Shown here: positions 10,740-21,610 of the stretch, piece by piece
Layout of the letters: each line of letters opens with the position of its first letter
Position numbering within the stretch: the stretch's first letter is position 1
DNA from: Chionoecetes opilio
Lineage: Eukaryota; Arthropoda; Malacostraca; Decapoda; Majidae
Length of the DNA stretch: 64,000 bases
Direction of reading: 5' to 3'
NCBI GenBank assembly: GCA_016584305.1
Contig: JACEEZ010018239.1
Location: 2,501-66,500, forward strand
Position numbers and translations under genes: made by a program
The notes under the pieces: model-generated
What the model was told of the DNA's origin: nothing
Database searches by the model: none
The model's input: only the letters and a program-made list of their open reading frames with translations

Positions 10740-11912
10740 AAAAAGGTTTTTTGGGAAAGGGAAAACTCCCGGGGTGACAGGAAAACCTGGGGCCCCCCCG
10801 GGACAACTTTGTCAATTTAAAACCAGGCCAAAGGCTTTTTCAGCGAAATTTTATTATTTTTTTTTTTTTTTATATAATAAAAAATTGTCTGGGACTCTTG
10901 ACAAAACCCCCGGGACCTCGGTTTTTGGGCCCGGGGCAAACCCAAAAAATTCCGGGAAAATCGGTTTTTTGTGTATATAAATATTTAATATTTTCAGGGC
11001 AGCATCTCACGGTCGTATTGTTTACATTTGGCAAAACGAAACCCCCAGTTCACCTGCCCGCCCCGGGTCAGTCCCCTGCCCCCCCATTTGCCCTTTGGGT
11101 GCAGGAAGGTTTTTGAGACTATTAAACCCTTTTCTGCTCCCTCCCGCCAGGGGGGCGCATGCTAAAGCGGTCGTATTTTTTTACTTTGGGGGCCACGACA
11201 CTCACAGTTCACCTGCACCGCCCCCGGGTTACCCCCCGGGACCCCCACGCCCCTGGTGCAGGAAGTCCCTTGGAGACAAAAATTGAAAAAAAAAAACCTT
11301 TCCCTGCTACCCCCTCCCCCAGGGGGCAGAAAGGCTCATCGGTCTTATTTTTTTACTTTTTGGGCACACGACACTCACGTTAAACCTGCACCGCCCCCGT
11401 TATTTCCCCGACCCCCACGCCCCGGGTGCAGGCCCCTTTTGAACCTTTTCTGCTCCTCTCACAGGGGGGCACCCATGCCCCAGGGGGGTCGTTTGTTTAC
11501 ATTTGGCACACGCCACTCAGGGGTTTTCCCTCCACACCCCTCCTTTCAGTCCCTTTATTCCCAACTCCCCCTTTGGTGCAAGAACATTTTGAACTTTTAA
11601 AAAACATTTCTGCTGCCCCCCGCCGGGTGGCAGCATGCTCGGGCCGGCCCGTTTTGTTTACATTTGGGCACACACACTCCCCGGTTTTCCCTGCACAGCC
11701 TCCGTTAGTCCCCTGACCCCCACGGGCCCCTGGTGCGGGAAAACTTTCTTTGAGACTATTGCCCAATTTCTGCGGGCCCTCCCCCCAGGTGGCTGCTGCT
11801 CGGGGAAACGTAAAGCCCGGGGGGGTTTTATTTTTGTTTATTGCCCGGTTTGTCCCGGGGACAGTACAAAACTAGAGAAAGGATAAAGTCCGGGGGGGGG
11901 AAAAATGGCTGG

Positions 11913-11943
<31 letters not shown>

Positions 11944-12040
11944 TTTGGGCGATTCCCCCGACTTTTGGGGTTCCCCCGGACATTGCCCCCCCCTATTAGC
12001 CCCGGGAAAATTCGATTTTGGGTGTGTATTGGTTTTTTTG
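10740..12040 (+). mobile_element. Satellite-bearing TIR element, copy S4
   Basis: Header with GTCAATTTAAAACC, a T-rich tract and the CCGGGACCTCGG end motif. The array spans about 11,000-11,800. The right end has AAGTCCGGGGG at 11,887, poly(T) to 11,942, CCGGACATTGCCCC and CCTATTAGCC. This copy lies in low-quality-looking sequence, and its monomers are stretched by homopolymers (spacing 146-172 bp). Confidence 0.6.
11000..11800 (+). repeat. Satellite array, at least five monomers (in S4)
   Basis: GGTCG-type anchors lie near 11,011, 11,169, 11,341, 11,487 and 11,647. Each unit has the LINE-like stretch (CTGGTGCAGGAA, GAGACTATT) and the CGCCAGG/GGCAGCATGC linker. Confidence 0.7.
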
Positions 12041-12049
12041 GGGGGAAAA

Positions 12050-12316
12050 AAAATATTTTCAAAAAAATTTATCAAGTTTTTTAAAAAAAAAAAAAATTTA
12101 GGGGTAAAAAAAAATTATTAGGGGCTTTGTACAAAAATACAATTTTTCACTTGGCAGGGGAATGTAAATAAAAAATTATACTACTTAAAATGAAAAGGGG
12201 AAATTTGACAGGGAAACCAAACGGTCAAAAACCCAAAATTATTCCCGGAAAGGGCCCCAAAAATTTGATTTTTAATTTTTTTGCTCCTATGATATATAGT
12301 TTTGGGTTTTTATTTT

Positions 12317-12350
<34 letters not shown>

Positions 12351-14985
12351 TGCCTATAGCGCCTGTAGGCAGTGGTCCCCGGGGCTCTGATGTTTGGGTT
12401 TCCCTCGCCCGTAGTGGCGCAGGCGGGATTCTTATAGTGACACCTGGGGATTGAGGCTCTGCCGCCCCCCTGTGTTCTCCAATGCACCCCAAATCAAAGG
12501 TAGAGTTGAGGGGCCGGGGAAATTTTTGTTTTTTGGCCACTCGCGGTGAAAAAAAGGTTTTGGTTTTCTTGGGGTCGAATTTCGGGTCCCGAGAACGCCA
12601 GTCGGAAAATCCCCAAAACCACTCCGAAACCCCCTTTCCCTGTTGTAGGCATGCCTTTGTTGCTTTTCTGCTATTGTTTGAACTTTGGGGGAAAATTTGC
12701 TAGATATTAGTATTTTTTTGGTAGGGGGTTTTAAAAATTCCTAGGCCACTTATCTAATCATCGTGTAGCTTTTTCTTCTGAGTTTTTTTTGGGGCCCCTT
12801 TTTCCCATGGCGAAATTGAATTTAGGCTTTAAACATGTACTAAAAAAAAATCAAACCGCTATTTCACCCAAAAAAGTTAAGTTGGGCTAAATCAGATTGG
12901 GTTTGGGTTTAGAGGGGGGGTTTTTTTTTAGTAACGATGTTTTAGAGAAAAAACAAAAATTACCATAAATTAAACAGTGGGGAACGTAGAAATGTTTGCG
13001 GGGCGGACCTGGAGGGGCAGGTTGCCCCCCCCCCCCCATACACATGTAAAAAAAAACATTAATTCCGAAAAAAAATGAAAACCCAGTTTAAATTCAAAAC
13101 AATAAAAAACCTATTCAGGAGGACAAATTTTGGGGGGCTCAAAATGGGTGTTTTGCCCAATAAAAAAAAATTACAAAAATTTTAGGTAACACGGGAAAGG
13201 TAACTATCTCTACCTTGTTGTTATTTTTTTGTAATTTTTTAAAGGGGCACCTTTGGGTCGGGATCGACAAATTTGGCCGGGTTTACACCTATAATCTATC
13301 ACGGGTCCGAGGGTTGATTTGTTTTCTTCGGGAAAGGGCCCCCGGGTTAAAGGGCGGGTTCCCACCAAACCTGCAAAAAGGCAGCTTTCCCGCCAGCCGT
13401 GCCTTGTTTTTAAACACTTTTGTCCCCCGGTTCCGTCTTTTCCCGGCAGTTCCTGCTCCCCCTTTTAAGCGGGACATGGGGCCTCAAAAGGCTATGCTTG
13501 AAAAAATTTGCATTAATACACTTCTTTTGGGGATGAAAAAAAGAGGATTTAAAACTCAAAAAAGACCGGGGGTTTTGGGGTTACAAAAAGGGCCTTTGAA
13601 AACTACAATTATCACAGGGAAACAGTCCCCTTTACTTTAAAATATTTTTCCCACAGAAACCGTTAGGGTGACAGGAGGGAGATGAAATTGGAGTTGTGAC
13701 GGCGGCGCACCTTTTGGGTGTAACACGTTTTTTTTGTTTAATGTAAAAAATTCCCTGACGGATGTATGGGGAAGGGTGTCCCCGTGTCCCCAGGGATGGT
13801 ATGGTGTGATTCGTTCCCCCCTTGGGGGGACGGTGGGGGGCGGGGGTGAGGGGTCTTTTTTCTTGGTGTAGGGTGTGGAAATTTTTGTCCCGTCTACAGG
13901 TACCGTTGCCCCTTTTTTACTACACTCTTTCATACAGTTTTCCTTATCCATAGAGGTACGGGTTGAGGATTGAGAGGCCCGAGGTGGTCCCAAAGGCCTA
14001 TTTTTGCCTCCTATCCCCCTTGCTTACCACTGTAGGGGCGCAAACCCACACACCACATACCCACCTGCAATGGTTTTGGGCCTCCCTCCGTCGGGGACCA
14101 GGATTAGAGGGTGCCTGACGCGGGAACCTACTTGTCCTCGCCGAAAACAACTGCAACCCCAAGCGGGGAAAATTCAGGCAGCCACGGGAAACACAGAACC
14201 AAAACCGCCGGGGCACCTTTTAACCCCATGTTGTAAAATGACCCCGCTGTCAAAAACCAACAAGCCACGACCCCTTTTTCCTTTTTGTGAAACAGACAGA
14301 TTTCCAAGATACAAACACCCTTCCTCCACCGCTTCACAACCCCTTTTCAAATAAAACTTTAACACCCCTTTTTGTTTCACTATTCCATTTATCAAAAATT
14401 TTTCTTTTCCAGCGAAATTTCCCCTCCCTTTTTTCTGCCTCCCTTCCAGCTTTTATTCAATTTTATGGGGCCCCGATTTCGAATGGGGGTTTAAGGGCAC
14501 ATCAAATTTTGCGGGTGTTTGTTTTTTCCCATGGGTGGGGGGAGGAGTCTGAGGGGAAATGTCCTGGTGGGTGCGGGGAGGGCGCCCGCTGAGTAAAATT
14601 TCCCCAGGGAAGCGGAAAAGCCCCTGAATATCAGACGTGTTACAGTGGAGACAGCGGGGGAAACGTGAATGATGTTTCCTCTGCCCGGGCCATCGGGGCA
14701 GAAACCCAATAGCTTTTTTGTTGCCCACTTTTGTTTTCTCTTAAACTCCAAACTATTTTTAGTATTATCCCTCTGTTGTAACACTTTACAAATTTGTGCT
14801 CAGTGGATTTCCGGCCCCAACCAGATCACCCAACCCCCCTTTAGAAATACACCCCCGGGCCCTTTTCTGCATTCTCTGCCCGCCTCCCCATGCGCTAATA
14901 TGGCCGCAATTGGACCGGGGTGAACTTTGTTTTCCTTTTTAAGGGAAAAAACTCCCTCTTATGCCCCGGGAAAATTAGGGTTCTT
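12050..14985 (-). mobile_element. Large TIR element, copy 2 (reverse)
   Basis: It is collinear with the reverse complement of 54,571-57,168: TTGCGGGGCGGACCTGGAGG at 12,992, the LINE-tail region near 13,210, the ~820-bp extra block, the DALR-type RNase H fragment around 14,530-14,600, then AATATGGCCGC and CTTATGCC at the right. A SINE is inserted at 12,312-12,635. Termini are poorly preserved. Homopolymer-type substitutions are heavy. Confidence 0.6.
12312..12635 (-). mobile_element. SINE-A (tRNA-headed) inserted in large TIR element
   Basis: Read on the minus strand it has the head near 12,600 (a degraded GAGTTCGATCC-type B box, seen as GAAATTCGACCC), the body GGCAGAGCCTC, CAGGTGTCACTATAAG, GCCTACAGGCGCTATAGGCA, and an A-tail (plus-strand poly(T) at 12,318-12,349). 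It interrupts the TIR element between TTTTGGGTTTT and TGTTGTAGGCATGCC. The uninterrupted order is at 6,800-6,835. Confidence 0.7.
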
Positions 14986-15124
14986 CTTTCCAAAAGTTTT
15001 TTCAAAAACCAAATTTTGTTCAAAAACCGGAACATTTTTTTCCATAAAAACAATAAAAAATGGTTTAATTTAACCGTTCCTCCCCCAAAAATACAGACTT
15101 TTTTTTAAAAAAATAAAAATTAAA

Positions 15125-17880
15125 CTCCCCCGTTTTGCCGCGCATAAGACGCAGGGGTTTTTTTCCCCTTTAAAAAAGGGAAAGCAAAGTTCACCCTGCG
15201 TCTAAAACGGCCCCTATTACGAAAGAGAGGTTTGGGCAGAGAATGCAGGGAAAAAGCCGGTGGTGTTTTCTAAAGAAATCGGGGGGATTTGTGGGGGAGC
15301 ATAGTTCACTGAGCAACAATTTTTTAAATGTGTTAAACAACATTTAATTTATAATACTAAGAAAAGGTTTTGGGGTTTAAGGAAAATAAGAGCTGGGGGA
15401 AAAAAATAAGGGGATTGTTTCTTTCCAAAATGGCCGTGCAGTGTAAAAATCATCCCACCCCCCCTGCTGCTCTCCTTTTAAAACGTCTGATATCTCAGGT
15501 CCGCCCTTCACCTGGAAAACTTCCCCTCGGCGACGCCTTCCGGCCCCACCCCACCATGGGGGCATTACCCTCAGAGTCATTCCCGCACCCAAAGGAAAAA
15601 CAAACATCCCGCATATTAAAAATGTCGCCTTAATTAAAACCCCATTCGACTTGCGCCACACAAGTTTTACAAAAACATTTGGGAAAGGGGATGATAGAAG
15701 AGAGGCCGGGAAAAAGGTGGGGGAAAACTTCGCTCGTTTTAGTAAATTTTGAAATGGATAGTGGGAAAAAAGAGTGGTTTTAAAATTTTTTTTTGAAGGG
15801 GTGTGAGCAGGGGAGAAAGGGGTGTAGTAAACTTGGGGGTCTTTCTATAAAAGAAAAAAAAAAAAAAAGAATGGGAAAGGGCGTCCCTGGCTTTATTTTT
15901 TATTTTTAGCGATCATTGTACAACGTGGGTACAAAAGGTGCACGGGCCCTGTGTTTTTTCTGTGTGGGCCCGTGACACTAAATTACCTGGGTGGGGGTTT
16001 GGGGTTTTTGTCGGCAAGGACAATCAGGTCAGCGTCAGGGGGCACCCTCGGGCCTCTAAACCTGGGCCCCAGACAGGGGGGGGGCCTCCCCCGATGCGGG
16101 GGTGTATTTGCAAAGGTTTGTGTTACGCCACTACCGGGTAAGCCAAAGGGGGGAAAAGGAACCCGCATGGCCTTTTTACCCCTTTACCCCCCAATCCCCC
16201 CCCTGTACCTCTACGGATAAGGAAAATGTATGATAAAATGCTAGTAAAAAGAGTGGGAAAGGTACCCTTTGGACAAGTCTTCCACACGGTAAAACCAAGG
16301 GCCAAAACCATCACGGGCGCCACACCCTCCACCTCAAGGCCAAACACACCATAACCATCATGGTGACACAAACATCGTTTTTATCACATCCGTTTTTAAT
16401 TTCTTACATTTAAAAAAAAAATAGACGTGTTACACTAAAAGGTTTCAAAACCCCCGTCCCCGGGTCCAATTTCACACCGTCCTGTCACTTTCGGTTTCTG
16501 TGGAAAATATTTTAACTTTAAAGAGATGTGCTTGGGGGATAATTTTTAAATTTTCCCCAAAAGGGTTTATGTTTCCCCCAAAAAGTGTTTTTTTTTAGAG
16601 TTCAATTCCCCTTTTTCATCCAAAAGAAAATGCTATTAATGCAAATTTCATTTAACCCAAGCCCCCTGAGGCACCAGGGCTGCCCTTTGAGGGTGAGCAG
16701 GAAAATGCCCAAAATGACGGAACCCTCGAAAAGTGTGAAACAAGGCACGGGTGACGGAACAAATGCCTTAAATTTTCAGAGTGTGAACCCCGCCCCTTTA
16801 CCTGTACCTTCCTGAAGAAGACAAACCCCCCTCGCACTGGGGGGGGGGGGTTGATTCATAGGTGTAAACCCCGGCCCAAAAATTGTCGTCCCCACAACGG
16901 TGCCCCCAAAAATTACAAAAAACAAGGGGAGATGGTTACCTTAAAAAGTTTTTACCTAAATACCCTTTGTGAATTTTTTTTTATTTGGGCAACCACCGAT
17001 TTCGGAACCCCAAAATTAGTCCTCCGAATAGTTTTGGGTGTGGTTTTTTAATTAAACTGGCTCTCGTTTTTCTCGGAAATCAAAGTTTTTTTTTATAAAG
17101 TATGCCCTGTGTGTGTGGGGGGGGGGGGGGAAACCCGCCCTCCGGTCCGCCCCCAAACATTTCTACGCTTCCCACTTTCCATATTATGGGTAAATTTTTT
17201 GTTTTTTTTCTATACTCTATAAACATCTGTTACTAAACCCAAACCCCCCCTCTAAAACCCAAACTAATCTGATTTAAACCCCACTTCCTTTTTGGGCTGA
17301 AAAAAAGTAATTTTTGGGAGTACGTGAATTCCCCCAATTTTTTCAATTGCGCCATGGGAAAAGGGGCTCAAAAAACTCAAATGAAAAAGCTACCGATGAG
17401 GGAGGGAAAGCCCTACACTTTTTTAAAGCCCCCTCCCAAAAATCCAAAACTATGCAAATTTTTCCCCAAAATCTAAACACATGCCAAAAGGGAACAAAAG
17501 GGATACCTACAACATTAAATCTAGCTATAAGGTTTATAGGGGAATAATATTAGAATATGATTTTGTGAGGGCATCTTTCAATATTTATTATTTTGACCGT
17601 TTTGGTTTCAGGCCCTGCCTTTTTCATTTTGACTAGTATGATTTTTTTATTCCATTCACTGCACCCGTGATATTTTTTATGTACTGCTCATAATTTATTT
17701 TATTTTTCCCCCACAAATCCTCTTTTATTTTTTTAAAATTTTTCTAAATTTACAAAAAAAAAAAAAATTTCCTTCAAAAACCCAATTTTTTTTTTTTTTT
17801 CTCAAAAACCTTTCCCTTTTAAAATAGGGGGGGCGTCTTTGGGGGGGTTCTCTTATGCCCCGGGCCCAAAAACAGTACCC
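15125..17880 (+). mobile_element. Large TIR element, copy 3 (plus)
   Basis: The left end is CGTTTTGCCGCGCATAAGAC, the right end has GGGGCGTCTTT and TTATGCCCCGGGC. The full order matches 54,571-57,168, including the ~820-bp extra block (15,770-16,600) and the CCTGTACCTTCCTGAAGAAG stretch at 16,800. It is the same element sequence with very many substitutions that copy a neighbouring base, so the true divergence is probably smaller than it looks. Confidence 0.65.
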
Positions 17881-18420
17881 CAACTCACTAAATTTTTACT
17901 CCTTTACTAACCTAACCTAACCCAATCCCAAGCTTTTAAACCCCCCAACTAAAGCCAAATTCCCGCATTAAAAACGTGTCCCGCGGGAAGGAAAACAGAG
18001 GCGATGCCCGGGCACAAAAGGAAGGGAAAAGTGGGGCGCTCTTAAAAACTTGTCTCTCCCTCCCCTTTTTCAAAATGTCTTATCTTTCCCTAAGTAAATA
18101 ACCTACCCCCCCTTTTGATCCTCACTAACCTAACCTAACCTACCTAACCTAATCCCCTGCTTTTTAACCCCCTAACCCAAAGCCAAATCTGCATTAAAAA
18201 AGTGCCCGCGGTAAAGGGGAAAAACGAGGCGATCAGGTCCCAAAAAGGAAAAAGAGTGAGGCGCTCGTAAAACCCCTTTTTCTCTCCCCCTTCCCATAAA
18301 AACATGTCATTATCTCCAAAAGTAAAGATTTTTCGACGGAAAGGGTCAGAAAAATGTTTTTTTAGAATCCAAAAAGGGAAACCCGAAACCAAAAACTCTC
18401 ATTGGGTACCGTAGATAACA
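17881..18420. repeat. ~230-bp tandem duplication with CCTAA tracts
   Basis: Two units begin at about 17,897 and 18,123 with ACTAACCTAACCTAACC, followed by CTTTTAAACCCCC, AAAGCCAAAT, CCGCGG, GAGGCGAT, GCGCTC and TCTCTCC in the same order. The arthropod telomere-type pentamer TTAGG appears in short form inside the repeat; this is interstitial and not a telomere. Confidence 0.6.
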
Positions 18421-18959
18421 CTTTGTCGCCCCCCTGCAATAAAGGGCGGGCCCCCGCCAAATTACGAAATTTTAGCAAACACTACTGATGTGTATGTGCC
18501 ACTTAAGAGGGTAAAAACAGTAGTTTTTTCATGACGTAAAAATTTTACCCCTGTTTTTTAATGTTGTTTTTAAAGCTTTTGTTTTGCAAGTATATACGGT
18601 TTCAAATTTCGCTACTTTTTTTTTTTTTCCGGGGGCGGCCCACCCACGATGGAAGGAACTCAAAAAACATAAACCCTTTGTGTTTTTAGCCCCCCTGGTG
18701 ATATTTTTTTAATTTGGTTTTTTTATTTTTCCCCCAAAAATTACCTGATAAAAAACACAAAATGACAGACTCTCCAGATAGCCCCTTCCAACCCCTTTCC
18801 CGAAATCCCTGGGTGGTTTAAAAAGTGAGGGATTTAAGCACCACACGTTTTTAAAACTTTAAAAAAAATTTCCTGGGGACCCTTTTGTGTTTCTAAAGGG
18901 AGGGGGTTTCGGGGCCAAGTGTAAAAATAATACCCAAAAAATGCACAAAACAAAAAAAT
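18421..18959. other. Unassigned stretch
   Basis: No open frame, RNA or repeat recognised, apart from poly(T) at 18,618-18,628 and low-complexity A/T. Confidence 0.4.
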
Positions 18960-19166
18960 TGTCAAATAAAAAAACGTTCGGAAAGGAAAGTTTAAATGGT
19001 GAGGGTGCGGCGTGGGCTGAAACCCCTGAGCGTAAGTTGCCGAGTAGCTTGTTCGGCAGCCGAGTTATCGTACGGCAACCGGTGCAATTATGAGTTTGAA
19101 ATTCTGTTCGTGAACCGATCTGTTAGAAAAGGGAGACGTTCGAAACCCAAGGTTTGAGTGTATATA
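18960..19166. mobile_element. pogo/Tigger-type element, right-end fragment
   Basis: It contains GTTCGGCAGCCGAGTTATCG, TACGGCAACCGGTGCAATTA and ends AACCCAAGGTTTGAGTGTA. The same block lies at 52,990-53,150, ending GAGATTTGACTGCA. Together they define one terminus of a further TA-targeting family. Confidence 0.55.
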
Positions 19167-19340
19167 TATTATATATATATACCGTATTTTACGGCTTATA
19201 AGATGCACTTTTCCCCAAACAAAAAGCCCTGAAAAACACTCATGCGTCTTCCAAGACGAATGTTGTAGGTGGTTAGGTGAGGTAGCTATTCAATTCAGCC
19301 TCTGATATGATGTAACCTCAGTACTTATCTGTTACAAGTA

Positions 19341-20292
19341 CTGTCGGACCCCGCTGAACACGACAGTTACGGTCCTGACCCCGTCGTGCACGGCAAAATT
19401 AGTGTTCGGCGAATAACAGGTTCAATAGGAAAATAGGGGTTACGTTCCCAGACCATCACTTTTTGGGGGGTCAAAAAAAAATTTCACTTTTTTTTGATAA
19501 GTAAAAAAATAGGTTACATTCCCAGACCCTCATTTTTGGAGGGTAAAAAATGTTTACTACTATTTTTGGGTGAATAAGATGAAGGAAACAACTGTTATTA
19601 CAATTAATATTTTTTATTAATAATACAAAATACCTTAAAACTAGAAATGGTTTTCATTAACTATAAAAAAAATAGAGGTAACAGGCTGCTTGGCTGGTGT
19701 AGCAGGAGGCATGGCTGGTGTGCTGGGTGGAGATCACTCACTGTCTGTATCATCTGGATCATCAAAGCCACATAATGGGATGGGAGAGACAGATGACATT
19801 GATGAGGTAGTATTATCTGGTGTAGCAGGAGTAACAGGCTGCCTGGCTGGTGTAGTAACAGGAGGTGTAGCAGGTGTAGAATGCTTCTTGGCTGGTGTGC
19901 TGGCTGGAGATGGTTTGAAGAAAGCTGTGATGGGCTTTTGGCAAGCAGAGGCCTCCATGCTCCTTAAAGTTTCCTTGTAGGGTATAAGGCCTTCATCCAC
20001 AACTCTCTTGAACTTGATGCTCCTCTCCTGTATGGGGTCTTGGTCAGTGAAGAGCTCTGTCAGTTATCTGCATTCCCTCAGCAAGTTTCTCTATTTCATG
20101 ATGGTAAACACAGGCCTTGTCTCTGTGTCGTCATCTTCCACGCATCATCACCTGCTTGGTCATCCTCATTCATCTGGATAAATTCGTGTTATCGCGAGTA
20201 AAACTCGTGTTCGGCAAGTCATGGGATATGTTACCTATTCGTGTAAGTGCGAGTTTCGTGCAGGGCGAACTCGTGTCGGCGGGGTCCGACAG
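19341..20292 (-). mobile_element. CTGTCGGACCCCGC-TIR element with transposase remnant, nested
   Basis: Ends CTGTCGGACCCCGCTGAACA and GTCGGCGGGGTCCGACAG are inverted and both are flanked by TA. The related copy at 46,540-46,742 lacks it (GTTACAAGTA runs straight into a TATTTCAAATACC-type sequence), which gives a clean empty site and a TA target duplication. It contains a C-terminal piece of a pogo/Tigger-like transposase on the minus strand. Confidence 0.85.
19734..20125 (-). pseudogene. pogo/Tigger-like transposase, C-terminal remnant
   Basis: On the minus strand the segment reads HHEIEKLAEGMQIT, then after a frame change QERSIKFKRVVDEG and IPYKETLRSMEASACQKPIT, followed by AFFKPSPAS and a Pro/Thr/Ala-rich tail ending DDPDDTDSE. 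The acidic, low-complexity C-terminus after an 'ITAFF' motif resembles Tigger-type transposases; this assignment rests on general family knowledge and the element's pogo-like TIRs. The DDE catalytic core is absent, so this is an internally deleted derivative. Confidence 0.5.
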
Positions 20293-20926
20293 TATATCAT
20301 ATACCATATGACATTCAAATCAACTAATCTGTCTTCACGCTTGTGCTATTTGCTGCGGTACTGGCGGAGCCATTCTGCCTCGGCCGATTGGCGCCAACAG
20401 CCATTCCGTGTTTAATGAACTTTGTTTGTTACATTAGATGAAAGTTTGTATACTTTGTACATGCAGCCATCACAAATACTACACGCATACAGAAAATTCA
20501 AACAATATGTGGTGAGGAACAGGAGGCAGGCAACGTAGTGAGACACGAGAGGACGAGAGGTGTTTACACTCAGGACGACAAAGCCAGACTCAGCTGATCG
20601 GCATGCCTGGCAGGCACGCAGCTGCACACCCACCGCAAGCGGGTTTGTTTTCACTCCTGCTGTCCGACCTGCGTGTAGCCTACATGTTCGGCCACCCAAC
20701 ATAACAATTAACTATACTATCGCATACAAGCTAGGAAATAAAAAAGCTGATGAGCAGTGCTAAATGAAGATAATGAATAGTGAGTGTGTTTCTTGTGTGA
20801 AAATGACTATATCAGACAAGTTTTTTTTCTTTTTCCTTAGAAATTTCTTTCCAAAATCAGGGTGCGTCTTCCAAGATGCAGCGTCTTATAAGCCGTAAAA
20901 TACGGTATATATAGTACATATATATA

Positions 20927-21523
20927 CAGAGCGGTCCCGTTATACGAACATTCGGTATACGAGAAATCAATGATACGAGCTGAGTAAATTAGGTTCTATT
21001 TTTCAATATACGAGATCGAAAATCAGATGCTACAAACATTCAAACTGGGGTGAGTAAAATTACCAAGTTCAAAATGCACGCCCTACCACGTATGCATCTG
21101 GGCTATATGATGATGTACAATGATTCAGATGCACAGAGACGAGTTTGTGGGCAGTGGAAGAGGTCTGCGCACCCCTCCCTTGTCCCTTACCTACCTACCC
21201 TACCCTCTCTTGTATCACACGGCGTCCCCTACAGTACAACGTCTTTTTTGCTGTATTATGCCTTGTGAGTCAATTTTAGTGATTTGCTGGTTTACTTAAT
21301 GTGCTTATTGTGACTTATTTGTGCTCTGTCCTACTGTACTGTCACACTCTTAATTCACTGTGTTTTGTGTGGTGGTGTGGTGGTGTGGTCTTGAAAAACA
21401 TGTCTTTAATGGGGACCTGGAACCAAACCTATATTTTACCATTAGTTATGTATTTCGCTATACGAGATTTCGCTTTACGAGTATGCCAGGTGGAACCTAA
21501 CTGCTCGTATCTTTGAGACCTCC

Positions 21524-21526
<3 letters not shown>
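20927..21526 (+). mobile_element. CAGGGAGGTCC-family MITE
   Basis: It begins CAGAGCGGTCCCGTTATACG and ends TTTGAGACCTCCCTG, with (TA)n on both sides. The body shares CACGTATGCATC, TTGTATCACACGGCGTCCCC and TACGAGATTTCGCTTTACGA with the 21,611 and 47,079 copies. Non-coding. Confidence 0.85.
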
Positions 21527-21576
<50 letters not shown>

Positions 21577-21610
21577 ATAATTATATATATATATATATAT
21601 ATATAATATA
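21527..21610. repeat. (TA)n microsatellite
   Basis: A near-pure (TA)n run between two tandem copies of the same MITE family; it probably grew from the TA target duplications. Confidence 0.9.

Larger units (their letters stand above)
19182..20905. mobile_element. TACCGTATTTTACGG-family TIR element
   Basis: Terminal inverted repeats CCGTATTTTACGGCTTATAA at 19,182 and its complement ending 20,905, flanked by TA. Length is 1.72 kb including the MITE inserted at 19,341-20,292. A related end fragment without that MITE lies at 46,540-46,742 (reverse), another end at 61,852-61,905, and an internal fragment at 50,908-51,120. No transposase is recognised outside the nested element. Confidence 0.8.

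Noticed and set aside
18120..18155. Telomere end from CCTAA repeats
   Set aside because: Only a few imperfect units, repeated in many places inside transposons; interstitial tracts.
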